From Bacillota bacterium (GTDB lineage: Bacteria; Bacillota; Dethiobacteria; DTU022), in the NCBI GenBank assembly GCA_019428945.1, contig JAHYJM010000007.1, positions 1-60,525 on the forward strand: a stretch of 60,525 bases of DNA. Reading direction: 5' to 3'. The position numbers were made by a program, and so were the translations under genes. Below are positions 8,572-16,780 of the stretch, one piece after another (the first letter of the stretch is position 1; every line of letters starts with the position of its first letter). The notes under the pieces are model-generated. The model ran no database searches and was not told the DNA's origin. It worked only from the letters and a program-made list of their open reading frames with translations.

Positions 8572-8835
8572 CTACCTCGGCTCCACTATTAATCTGATAG
8601 CCGTTCTTTCCTCACCATCGATCTCAACATCACAAAAAGCAGGGATACAGATTAAATCTATCCCTCCAGGAGCAACAAAACCTCTGGCAATTGCTATCGC
8701 TTTTATCGCTTGATTAAGTGCACCTGCTCCGATAGTTTGCAGTTCTGCTTTCCCCTGTTCCCTGATTGTTCCTGCTAGTGCTCCTGCTACTTTGTTCGGA
8801 TTTGATTTTGTTGATACTTTCAGTACTGGGGTCAT
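8572..8835 (-). CDS. spoVS: stage V sporulation protein S
   Basis: The 87-residue product is nearly the SpoVS consensus: 'VLKVSTKSNPNKVAGALAG', 'IGAGALNQAIKAIAIARGF' and 'DLICIPAFCDVEIDGEERTA' ending in IVEPR. It is an Alba-like nucleic-acid-binding fold needed for spore coat and cortex stages. The ATG at 8835 gives the family length. It is 13 bases after AAAGGAGG, a long spacing, and an in-frame ATG at 8871 would add 12 residues not seen in the family. The gene stands alone between two degenerate genes. It supports a spore-forming lineage but SpoVS also occurs in some non-spore-formers. Confidence 0.93.
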   Translation of the reverse strand: MTPVLKVSTKSNPNKVAGALAGTIREQGKAELQTIGAGALNQAIKAIAIARGFVAPGGIDLICIPAFCDVEIDGEERTAIRLIVEPR

Positions 8836-9159
8836 TAGTGTAGGTGAGCCTCCTTTGAAGTTATTAATCATTGCCGTAATCCGATATTATTTTTTTGAGC
8901 ATGAACCATTCCTTACAATAAGAATATATAGAATAGTAATTCAATATTACAAAGCTATTTCCTTTTTGCTGGTAAATATAAGATTTTAATATCTCTTATT
9001 ATCTATTTTACATACCTGGGGGGACATATATGTCTGTTGGATAGATATAGGGGAAGAAATTAAACGTTTTTTAATATCGGGTAATCGGTTATGACGTTAA
9101 CATGCACAAAGACATTTAACCTTCTAAATAGCTATCAATGTATAATATCTCATCAGTAT
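8836..9159. other. non-coding stretch between spoVS and the recombinase remnant
   Basis: This is AT-rich, with no gene that I can support. Near 9122-9185 leftward there is a 27-codon open tail (ending YIDSYLEG) in a different frame from the recombinase fragment, which could be the end of another lost gene. No clear promoter or RNA structure was seen. Confidence 0.4.
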
Positions 9160-9399
9160 CTAATATATTATTAATCTGTTCAGCAAAACTCTTTTCCTTA
9201 AAGGATCTGCCATAAAAGTAGTTAATTCTTCTGAAACACCTTCGCATGTATTACACCTCTTGATAAATGCTTTTATTAGATATTTGTGTTCCTCCAGAGT
9301 TGAATCTGCAATTCCTCGTGATTTCCTAAATAATAAAAACTGAGATAGGGCTTGTTCCATACTTACATCTTGTTTGCCAATATTTAGCAATTTTGCCAT
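9160..9399 (-). pseudogene. truncated tyrosine recombinase/phage integrase (N-terminal domain only)
   Basis: The 79-residue reading has the SAM-like core-binding domain of a tyrosine recombinase: 'SMEQALSQFLLFRKSRGIAD' followed by STLEEHKYLIKAFIKRC. Full-length enzymes are about 280-380 residues and carry the R..HxxR..Y catalytic domain, which is missing. ATG at 9399 has GGGAGGG 8 bases upstream. It begins about 105 bases from the 3' end of tRNA-Gly, the classic place for an integrase of a tRNA-targeting element. I infer a decayed island or prophage. Confidence 0.7.
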
Positions 9400-9401
9400 A
9401 T

Positions 9402-9433
9402 AAAAAACCCTCCCTATTTTTGCTCTGGGAAGG
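9402..9433 (-). terminator. rho-independent terminator after tRNA-Gly
   Basis: Reading leftward, CCTTCCC (9433-9427) pairs with GGGAGGG (9414-9408) around a 12-base loop and is followed by six T. It ends the tRNA-Gly transcript. The 3' arm also supplies the Shine-Dalgarno-like sequence of the recombinase remnant. Confidence 0.7.
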
Positions 9434-9503
9434 TGTTTTGGCGGCACTAGCCATTGCTTCATTTGAATTTTCTCGAATTTTGACAATGCCCATTATACTT
9501 GAA

Positions 9504-9577
9504 TGGAGCGGGTGATGGGAATCGAACCCACGTATCTAGCTTGGAAGGCTAGGGCTCTACCATTGAGCTACACCCGC
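9504..9577 (-). tRNA. tRNA-Gly (anticodon UCC)
   Basis: The acceptor stem GCGGGTG pairs with CACCCGC. The D-arm contains GCTC...GAGC, the anticodon loop reads CTTCCAA (TCC), and the T-arm has GGGTTCGATTCCC. The 3' CCA is encoded (9506-9504). Everything needed for a functional tRNA is present. Its 3' end faces the recombinase remnant, which suggests it was an integration target. Confidence 0.97.
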
Positions 9578-9745
9578 ATGCTGCTGCTCTTTTTTCTTCT
9601 TAATAATATAAACGTTTCGGGCAGGGAATGCAAGCCTTTTTAACAACGAAACATCTCAATCAATCAGATTGGATGCAGGAATATTATTCGTATTTATCGA
9701 AAAATATAGAAGATTGGTTATATATCCCTGATCGGAGGAGTTATA

Positions 9746-12145
9746 ATGCGAAAGAAATGGCTTTTAGCTTTAATTCTTATTGTATTTATTTCCCTGTTAA
9801 TCATAACCGGGATAATAATTCAGGTTGTGCGCGGCAGCCTGCCTGAAACCAGTGGAACGATAAAAACAGGTGTCAAGAATAAAGTTGAGATCTACCGTGA
9901 TCAATACAGTGTGCCTCATATAATAGCGGACACTATGGAAGATTTGTTTTTTGCACAGGGTTACGCTCAGGCCCAGGACCGTCTCTGGCAAATGGATATG
10001 AGCAGGCGCGGCGTGGGAGGAAAACTTTCTGAAATATTAGGTGAAGATATGTCAGAAACAGATCTCTTTACCTTAACAGTAGGGTTTTACCGCGCTGCTG
10101 AAAATAATTTAACTCTTCTGGATCCGGAAGCATTGGCACTGCTCGAAGCTTATGCAGAGGGAGTTAATGCCTTTATAGCAGACAACTCAGATCGCCTTCC
10201 CCCCGAATTCAGGCTAATCGGTTACAAGCCAGAGCCGTGGAAACCTCTTGACAGTCTTGCAATTGCAGTCTACATGTCATGGTATTTAGGGGGGAATATG
10301 CAGACCGAGCTTTTTCACAGCGCCCTGATAGAAGTGGTTGGCACCCCGCTTACCAGTGAAATCTTTCCTGATTACCCTGACTATGGTCCTATCATTGCTC
10401 CTGGTGATAACCTGGCAAAACAGGAATACACTGAAGTAAATGTTGAAGGCCTGATCGCTCTTTCAAGAATTGCTGAATTGAGTGGAAAAACAAAATATGT
10501 TCCCGGCCTCGGCTCAAATAACTGGGTGATCAGCGGTGACCTGACTCCGGAAGGCGGAGCCATACTGGCTAACGATATGCACCTTGCGATGGGGTTACCT
10601 TCTATTTGGCACCAGGCTCATCTGATTATCCCTGACCGGTTCAATGTTACAGGGGTTATGTTTCCTGGCATTCCCGGTATTATTGTCGGGTTCAATGAAA
10701 ATATAGCATGGGGTGTAACCAATACCGGGCCTGATGTGCAGGATTTGTACCGGCTTGAACTTAACCCTGATAACACACATCAATACCGCTATCTTGATCA
10801 GTGGGTCGACGCAGAAATTATTCGCGAAGAATTCTGGGTAAAGGGAGAAGATAGGCCAAGAGAGATTGAGGTTATGATCACCCGGTTTGGGCCGGTAATA
10901 AGTTCTGTTGTTGAAATTGAAACTCCGCTTAGCTTACGCTGGGCAGCGCTTGAAGGAACTAAAGAGTTCAGAGCAATTCTGGATCTTATGTCAGCGGCCG
11001 ACTGGAACGACTTCACTACTGCGCTTGAAAACTTCATGGTTCCAGCTCAAAACTTCGTCTACGCAGATGTTAATGGGAATATTGGTTATCGTGCAAACGG
11101 GCTTATCCCAATTCGCCGCAGCGGAAATGGCCTTCTGCCTGCAGATGGCACTACAGATGAATTTGAGTGGACCGGTTATATACCATGGGATGAACTGCCA
11201 ACGCTCTACAACCCTCCGGAAGGCATAATTGTTACAGCCAACCACCGCATCACTGATGATGATTACCCCTACTTCATCACTACCTCCTGGGCACCCCCAT
11301 ACAGGGCGATGGGAATCTGGCGGGAATTTGAAGGGGCAGAGAACTTTACACTTGAAGATATAATCAGAGCCCAAACCAGCTTCTACAATACTCAGGCAGA
11401 AACTCTGGCTCCAGTGCTGACAAGGGCGCTGGAAGAAGCAACCCTGGAAGAAGCTGAGTTGAGCGCAGCGGAACTTTTTATGGAATGGCTGGAAAGCCCC
11501 TATGAAACTGTTGATTCAGTCGGCGCAACCATATATAACTGTCTTTATGCCCAGATGCTTGAGAAAACGTTTGCTGATGAAATGGGTGAAGAGCTTTACG
11601 AACGCTTTCTGCATAACAGGGCCAGTTCAAATGCATTTGATCGGATGCTTCTTAGCGGTGAATCGGGCTGGTTCAACAATGTCAGCACAGAGGAAACAGA
11701 AACCCGTGATGACATGATAGAAGAAGCTTTTAAATCAACTGTTGCATTCATCAGTTCGGAATTGGGCGCTGACCAGGCCAATTGGAACTGGGGAGAACTT
11801 CACACAATTACACTGAAGCATAATATGGGCTCAGTAGCTCTGCTGGCCCGCTTTTTCAACCGCGGGCCCTACCCGGTCGGCGGCAGTTTTCATACACCTG
11901 CTAATATGAGCTACCTGTTGACTGAACCCTTCGAGGCAACTCATTCCGCTCCCTGGCGTTACATGATAGATCTAAGCAATCACAGGGCCATAGATGCCTT
12001 AGCCGGGGGCAATTCAGGTCATCTTCTGAGCGATCATTATGATGACCAGACTAATATGTGGTTAAACGGTGAATATAAAAATATGATCTTCTATCCGGAC
12101 GAAGTCAGATCATTAACCGAAAAACTTGTGCTCGAACCGAAATGA
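9746..12145 (+). CDS. penicillin acylase family protein (Ntn hydrolase), membrane-anchored or secreted
   Basis: The 799-residue precursor resembles penicillin G acylase and acyl-homoserine-lactone/cephalosporin acylases. An uncleaved anchor or signal segment occupies about residues 5-28. The alpha chain contains 'YGxxxxAQDRLWQMD' near 73-84. The beta chain would begin at Ser257 in GLGSNNW, where the family self-cleaves so that this serine is the catalytic N-terminal nucleophile. NDMHL near 275 and VTNTGPDVQDLY follow as expected. GGAGGAG is 5 bases before the ATG. No operon partner is tight: the PFK gene follows after 73 bases. The substrate (beta-lactam side chain, acyl lactone or N-acyl amino acid) cannot be told. 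Confidence 0.92.
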   Translation: MRKKWLLALILIVFISLLIITGIIIQVVRGSLPETSGTIKTGVKNKVEIYRDQYSVPHIIADTMEDLFFAQGYAQAQDRLWQMDMSRRGVGGKLSEILGEDMSETDLFTLTVGFYRAAENNLTLLDPEALALLEAYAEGVNAFIADNSDRLPPEFRLIGYKPEPWKPLDSLAIAVYMSWYLGGNMQTELFHSALIEVVGTPLTSEIFPDYPDYGPIIAPGDNLAKQEYTEVNVEGLIALSRIAELSGKTKYVPGLGSNNWVISGDLTPEGGAILANDMHLAMGLPSIWHQAHLIIPDRFNVTGVMFPGIPGIIVGFNENIAWGVTNTGPDVQDLYRLELNPDNTHQYRYLDQWVDAEIIREEFWVKGEDRPREIEVMITRFGPVISSVVEIETPLSLRWAALEGTKEFRAILDLMSAADWNDFTTALENFMVPAQNFVYADVNGNIGYRANGLIPIRRSGNGLLPADGTTDEFEWTGYIPWDELPTLYNPPEGIIVTANHRITDDDYPYFITTSWAPPYRAMGIWREFEGAENFTLEDIIRAQTSFYNTQAETLAPVLTRALEEATLEEAELSAAELFMEWLESPYETVDSVGATIYNCLYAQMLEKTFADEMGEELYERFLHNRASSNAFDRMLLSGESGWFNNVSTEETETRDDMIEEAFKSTVAFISSELGADQANWNWGELHTITLKHNMGSVALLARFFNRGPYPVGGSFHTPANMSYLLTEPFEATHSAPWRYMIDLSNHRAIDALAGGNSGHLLSDHYDDQTNMWLNGEYKNMIFYPDEVRSLTEKLVLEPK

Positions 12146-12218
12146 CATAGCTGCAGAAATTATGATAACCTATAGAGAAAGATACTTCACTTGCAATTAT
12201 TAGAAAAGAGGTTTTCTT

Positions 12219-13358
12219 ATGGCGCGTAAAATAGCTTTGATCACCGGCGGAGGAGACTGCCCGGGCATAAATGCATTTCTTGCATCAGCGGTGCGAAGAG
12301 GTAACCGGGAATATGGCACTGAGTTTATAGGAGTGCGCAATGCTTTTGCCGGCCTGGCGGCAGATAATCTTGATAATCATCTTCTATCCCTGGATACTGA
12401 AAAAGTAATCGGCCTGGAAAACCGGTCGAGCACAATCCTTGAATCATCTCGCTTCAACCCATTTACAATAGAAAATGAAGCGATCGGTTACCCTGAAAAG
12501 ATTCTGGCGAACCTGAAGCGAATTGGTGTGGACGGAATATTGGGCACCGGCGGCAACGATACCATTTTGTCGGCTATGCGTTTGGAAAAGCGTGGTTTCC
12601 CGACTGTTATGGCCCCTAAAAGCATTGATAATGATGTCTCCGGAACAGATGTCATGCTCGGTTTCCGCACAGCGATCTTTTTCGGGGCACAGGCGGCAAG
12701 AAGCACTGCCGATTCAGCCCGCGCTCACCGGCGGATCTCACTGGTTGAAGTGATGGGAAGACATGCAGGATGGCTGGCCCTGGAAATCGGGGTTGCTTCG
12801 GGGGCTGATCTGATCACCATTCCCGAGCGCCCGGTAAACCTGGGTGAATTCTGCACAGAAGTTGGTCGGTTATACAGCGACAGGCAATATGTTAACCTGG
12901 TTGTTGCAGAAGGCACCAGCATTGCCTGCAGTGACCCTGTAATCCTCAGGGCTCAAAAAGAGAGCGATGTTGTTCGCTCCCTGATGGAAGAAACTCCAGA
13001 GCTGGATACTTTCGGCAATCCGAAGCTGGGAGGGATATCACAGATTCTCAGGCGTGTGCTGAGAATAGAGCTCGGCCTGAAAAAGATCGAGGAAATCAGA
13101 ACAACTGACCTCGGTTTTACTTTACGCGGACTCGCTCCGGCAGCTGATGATATTATTCTCGGGATCAGGTTTGGCATCCGGGCAGCAGATATCCTGCTCG
13201 GCGAAAAACGTTCAGGTGTTATGGTCGGCATCCATGGTCTGGAAATAGGCGAGGTACCTTATGAACAGGCTTTAATACCGAAAACAGTAAACCGCTCTGA
13301 TCGGGAGCTTCAGGCTCTGGGTGTATTTATCTCATCAGGCTGCGTTAACCAAATGTAA
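12219..13358 (+). CDS. 6-phosphofructokinase, signature residues of the PPi-dependent type
   Basis: The 379-residue PfkA-superfamily enzyme phosphorylates fructose 6-phosphate in glycolysis. GGGDCPG is at 10-16, GGNDT at 111-115, PKSIDND at 133-139 and MGRHAGWLA at 179-187. In the E. coli numbering the residues at 104 and 124 are Asp and Lys here, the pair associated with pyrophosphate rather than ATP as donor (ATP enzymes have Gly-Gly). The aspartate before Asp104 is replaced by Asn, which is unusual. An AAGAGG sequence precedes the ATG by about 9 bases. PPi specificity is an inference from two residues. Confidence 0.9.
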   Translation: MARKIALITGGGDCPGINAFLASAVRRGNREYGTEFIGVRNAFAGLAADNLDNHLLSLDTEKVIGLENRSSTILESSRFNPFTIENEAIGYPEKILANLKRIGVDGILGTGGNDTILSAMRLEKRGFPTVMAPKSIDNDVSGTDVMLGFRTAIFFGAQAARSTADSARAHRRISLVEVMGRHAGWLALEIGVASGADLITIPERPVNLGEFCTEVGRLYSDRQYVNLVVAEGTSIACSDPVILRAQKESDVVRSLMEETPELDTFGNPKLGGISQILRRVLRIELGLKKIEEIRTTDLGFTLRGLAPAADDIILGIRFGIRAADILLGEKRSGVMVGIHGLEIGEVPYEQALIPKTVNRSDRELQALGVFISSGCVNQM

Positions 13359-13371
13359 ATTAAAGGCATGA

Positions 13372-14472
13372 TTAATCATTCTCATTGCAGCAGGATAAGG
13401 CCAGAATTTCAACAAGATCCAAGACCTTTCTGCCCTCCTGCAGCAGTCCTTCCCGGCAGAAAGGGCAGGCGGTGGCGATAGTTGCTACCGGTGAGAAATC
13501 ATTTAAACGGCGTGCTGCGACAGCAGCAGCGGTAACCGGAAATGAGAGCTGAAACATTCTGCCGCCACCGCAGCAGTGTGTCTCTTTTCCGTTGTAAACA
13601 GGCTCTTCAATCGTAATTCCCGGAATTTTATGGATCAACTCGCGCGGCTCAGATATTTTTTCAGCCGTCCTGGCCCAGATACAGGGGTCATGATAGCTGA
13701 TTTTTTTAAGTTCAATAAATTCAGGCTTAAGCTGCCCTTCTTTAATCAAGTTTAAAAAATAGGTAGATCCGTCAATTATTTTCACAGGAAGCTCATGCCC
13801 CCAATAAGGATAGCGCTCGCTGAATGTCTGCCAACACTCGGGGCAGCCGGTAACTAAAACTTTAGCTCCGCTTTCAGCGATCTTCCGGCAATTTTCTGCT
13901 GCCAACTGGCCAGCCAGTTCCAGATCTCCCCAGGTTTCAGCGGGATAACCGCAGCAATCTTCACTTATCAGCGTATAAGAGACCCCGGCTTTTTTCAACA
14001 GCTGCTGAGCCGCATCCAATACCCCGGGGTTATTGGCCAGGGTGGTGCACCCGGCATAGTAGACAACTTCGGCTTCTTTCGCGACTTTAACTGCCTGATC
14101 AGCTGTTTTCTGTCCATAAGGGCTCCCATAGCGTTTCAGGTTATTCAGGTAAGGCTCCCATGAAGGCAGGCTGAATCCGGCTTTCTTTTCCCCGGTACGC
14201 GAGTATAGAAGCTCATCACAAAGATTTAAATCGGGGAAGGGGCACAGAACCGTGCAGTTGCGGCAGCCGAGACAGTTTGAAACCGCTTCAAGCAGTTCAC
14301 TGTTCCAGACCATAAAATCCTGCTGAACCTGGGCTGCAAGCCTTGCTTTACCGGCAGGGGCTACCGCTTCGCGCCCGGTAACCTGCAGCACAGGACAGTC
14401 ACAGCGGCAAAGGTTAGGACATAAAGCGCAGTTTAAAAGCTGCTCCAGATCAACTTGATTTATTTCTGCCAT
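13372..14472 (-). CDS. iron-sulfur (CCG-domain) subunit of a GlcDF-like oxidase
   Basis: The 366-residue protein accepts electrons from the FAD subunit encoded directly upstream. Two [4Fe-4S] motifs stand at the N-terminus, around Cys15-26 (CALCPNLCRCDCP) and Cys67-77 (CLGCRNCTVLCP). Two cysteine-rich CCG domains follow, one ending EDCCGY and one ending THCCGGG, like GlcF, GlpC and HdrB proteins. ATG at 14472 has GGAGG 7 bases upstream and overlaps the end of the FAD gene by 13 bases, so translation is coupled. The final acceptor (quinone, flavoprotein or another disulfide system) is not visible. Confidence 0.9.
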   Translation of the reverse strand: MAEINQVDLEQLLNCALCPNLCRCDCPVLQVTGREAVAPAGKARLAAQVQQDFMVWNSELLEAVSNCLGCRNCTVLCPFPDLNLCDELLYSRTGEKKAGFSLPSWEPYLNNLKRYGSPYGQKTADQAVKVAKEAEVVYYAGCTTLANNPGVLDAAQQLLKKAGVSYTLISEDCCGYPAETWGDLELAGQLAAENCRKIAESGAKVLVTGCPECWQTFSERYPYWGHELPVKIIDGSTYFLNLIKEGQLKPEFIELKKISYHDPCIWARTAEKISEPRELIHKIPGITIEEPVYNGKETHCCGGGRMFQLSFPVTAAAVAARRLNDFSPVATIATACPFCREGLLQEGRKVLDLVEILALSCCNEND

Positions 14473-15923
14473 GTCGACACCTCCGCTAGTCCCAGTTTAC
14501 CGGGGTTCATAATATTGTTCGGGTCAAGCGCTTTTTTAATGCTGCGCAGCACTTCCAGACCTGCGCCATGTTCGTCTTTCATCCAGAGGCCGCGATGCAA
14601 ACCGATACCGTGATGGTGAGAGATTGCCGCCCCTTCGGCCAGGCAGGCTTCCATCGCCGCCTGCCAGATTCTCTTGTAGAAACCAATCTTATCATCTCCG
14701 GGGAAACCGACTGTTGTCAGGTAGAGCGCTGCTCCGTCAGGATATACATGAGAGTAATGGCCGGAGGCGAGCATGGTCCCTTCCACCGCCATCAAGGCTT
14801 GCTGCATGGCGATATAAGTGGAATGGGCATTGTGCCAGTTAGCAGAGACCTCAATAGTGTCAAGGACAGCCCCCTTCTGAAAAAGGGTCGATGCAACGCT
14901 GACATCAAATCTTTTCTTCAGCCAGTGTTCCACATGCGTAGGTCCTTCTTCAATTGCACCGTGCGCCATGGCAATCTTTTCAATAACCGCCGCTTCCGCA
15001 TCCACTATCTTACTGTTCCCTTCTATGAGCAGAATCAGACCGCAGCGTTTATCACCAAGTTCGGGAAAATGATGACCCGTTTCCTGGGCATCATAAAGAC
15101 GGACAACAGCAGGGCGCGCACCGCTGTGCATCACCAGACGGATTGCTTGCAGCGATTCTTCCAGGTTTTCAAATGTATAAGTAACCATGTGCCGTTTTTC
15201 CGGCAGGGGCCAAATCCTCAGGGTTGCAGCTGTAATGATCCCGAAAATTCCCTCCGAACCGAGAAAGAGCTGATCAACCCTGGGACCGGTGGCAGTACGG
15301 GGCACACTGCGTCCGCTGAAGATTGTGCCATCCGGCAAAACCGCTTCAAGAGTAACAGCAATATCTTCAATTTTCCCATACCTTGTTGAAAACTGCCCGG
15401 CAGCCCGACAGGCCAGCCAACCGCCAACTGATGAACAGCGCAGCGACTGGGGGAAATGACCGCCCGTGTAACCTTCCCTGTTCAGATTTTCTTCATAAAG
15501 GGCGCCATTCATGCCGCATTCCACGTTAACCATGAGGCTCTCTTTATCTATGGAACGAATCCGGTTCATTTTTTTCAGATCAATCATAACCCCGCCGTAA
15601 ATGGGGACTACTCCTCCCATGGTTCCGCTGCCTTCGCCATAGGGAATGACCGCTACTTTTAGTTCATTGGCAAGCTTCAGCAGCGCTGCAGCGTCTTCTG
15701 TGCTGCAGGGCCACACAACCAGCTGGGGCAGAGCCGGCACAGAACCTTCAAGCATCCAGATGCTATTAACGGGCCAGAAATCGCGGCAGGTCGAGAGCAG
15801 ATCTGCCTGGTCTGAAGAAACATTATCTTCACCAATTATTTCTAATGCCTTACGGGAAAATTTTTCAATTAGTGGCTGTTCAACCCGGCTTTCCTGAACA
15901 GTTGTCGGTATATAATCGTTCAC
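14460..15923 (-). CDS. FAD-linked oxidase (GlcD/D-lactate dehydrogenase or AGPS-like)
   Basis: The 487-residue flavoprotein has a PCMH-type FAD-binding domain. Its 'VIPYGEGSGTMGGVVPIYGG' segment sits near residues 92-112, and an FAD-linked oxidase C-terminal domain follows. The C-terminal 'ISHHHGIGLHRGLW' and the VRLYDAQE segment recall alkyldihydroxyacetonephosphate synthase more than classical glycolate oxidase. Its pairing with a CCG iron-sulfur subunit argues for a 2-hydroxyacid or glycerol-phosphate type dehydrogenase. The start is GTG at 15923, 4 bases after GGGGGTGA. No lactate permease is adjacent, so the substrate stays open. Confidence 0.85.
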   Translation of the reverse strand: MNDYIPTTVQESRVEQPLIEKFSRKALEIIGEDNVSSDQADLLSTCRDFWPVNSIWMLEGSVPALPQLVVWPCSTEDAAALLKLANELKVAVIPYGEGSGTMGGVVPIYGGVMIDLKKMNRIRSIDKESLMVNVECGMNGALYEENLNREGYTGGHFPQSLRCSSVGGWLACRAAGQFSTRYGKIEDIAVTLEAVLPDGTIFSGRSVPRTATGPRVDQLFLGSEGIFGIITAATLRIWPLPEKRHMVTYTFENLEESLQAIRLVMHSGARPAVVRLYDAQETGHHFPELGDKRCGLILLIEGNSKIVDAEAAVIEKIAMAHGAIEEGPTHVEHWLKKRFDVSVASTLFQKGAVLDTIEVSANWHNAHSTYIAMQQALMAVEGTMLASGHYSHVYPDGAALYLTTVGFPGDDKIGFYKRIWQAAMEACLAEGAAISHHHGIGLHRGLWMKDEHGAGLEVLRSIKKALDPNNIMNPGKLGLAEVSTWQK

Positions 15924-16036
15924 GAAATCACCCCCCTGAGGGATATTATTCTGTAAGCAGATTAGATAACCTTCCAGGGTTTATCTGAAATTTAACTTTG
16001 CTTCAACTGCTGGCTTATTATGTTTTTGTTTACTCC

Positions 16037-16065
16037 TTGTTAATTGCTTTTTAGTATTTTAATAA
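16037..16065 (+). promoter_or_regulatory. possible sigma-A-type promoter before the SnoaL-like gene
   Basis: TTGTTA at 16037-16042, a 17-base spacer and TAATAA at 16060-16065. It lies 83 bases before the ATG at 16149. The surrounding sequence is AT-rich, so chance similarity is possible. Confidence 0.35.
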
Positions 16066-16148
16066 GAGAATATTTCAATCATGTCTCAGGGAGGTGCAAA
16101 GATTAAAGATCAGTTTGTTTGTAATTACCAATTTGAAAGGAGTAGAAA

Positions 16149-16577
16149 ATGATTACTGAAGAGATAAAAACCAGATTTATTCAAGCAGTAAAAGATGGCT
16201 GGCAAAATGGCAACCTTGATGCATGGGATATGTTTTATGCTCCCGACTGTGTTTTTCATAAACCTCCCTTCCCTGACACAACAGGGCTGAAAAATGTAAA
16301 AGAGTCAAGGAAAGATACACTCAAAGCATATACAGATATCAAAGTAGAAATTGACGGCCTGATTGCAGAGGGCAATATGAGTTCGTGGCAAAGCACATGG
16401 CAGGCCACTCACAGCGGGCAATCAGCAAGCCTGCCCATCCCCCCGACAGGAAAAAGGGTTACACTGTCAAGCTGTCTCGTTAATCGTTGGCAAGATGGTA
16501 AGATTGTCGAAGAATGGGAATACTCCGATCACCTCGGGTTTTTACAGCAGCTCGGTATAGTTCCCCAGATGGGTTGA
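16149..16577 (+). CDS. SnoaL-like/ester cyclase-family protein
   Basis: The 142-residue protein has the NTF2-like SnoaL fold pattern: 'DAWDMFYAPDCVFHKPPFPD' early, then GLKNVKESRKDTLKAYTDIKV, and 'PPTGKRVTLSSCLVNRW' and GKIVEEWEYSDHLGFLQQLG at the end. Homologues include polyketide cyclases and many stand-alone proteins of unknown role. No polyketide genes are near, so only the fold is claimed. AAAGGAG lies 8 bases before the ATG. It is monocistronic, with a strong terminator after it. Confidence 0.85.
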   Translation: MITEEIKTRFIQAVKDGWQNGNLDAWDMFYAPDCVFHKPPFPDTTGLKNVKESRKDTLKAYTDIKVEIDGLIAEGNMSSWQSTWQATHSGQSASLPIPPTGKRVTLSSCLVNRWQDGKIVEEWEYSDHLGFLQQLGIVPQMG

Positions 16578-16611
16578 ATTTCATCTTTTTTACCTAAATT
16601 CATCTTTTTTT

Positions 16612-16650
16612 ATGAAGCACGGTTATTCAACACGTGCTTCATATCTTTTA
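16612..16650 (+). terminator. rho-independent terminator after the SnoaL-like gene
   Basis: ATGAAGCACG (16612-16621) pairs perfectly with CGTGCTTCAT (16633-16642) and is followed by ATCTTTT. It begins 35 bases after the stop codon. Confidence 0.75.
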
Positions 16651-16780
16651 GCTTCCTTATTCTATTGCCATGTCTTAAATTATATAGTATATTATAAATG
16701 TCTATTTTTCTAAATATTGTGATAACGTTTACATTCTTCCTGGTGCAAAGCTCGCGAGATTTTAGGCTGGGGCTGTTAAA

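Noticed and set aside
9400-9580. attachment-site direct repeat at tRNA-Gly
   Set aside because: No second copy of the tRNA 3' end was seen in the window, so no att site is claimed.
10908-11228. 106-codon plus-strand frame inside the penicillin acylase gene
   Set aside because: It is a +2 shadow of a gene whose catalytic motifs are in frame.
14568-15389. 273-codon open frame on the plus strand
   Set aside because: It is antisense to the clear FAD oxidase gene, whose motifs and overlap with its Fe-S partner are decisive; no ribosome site.
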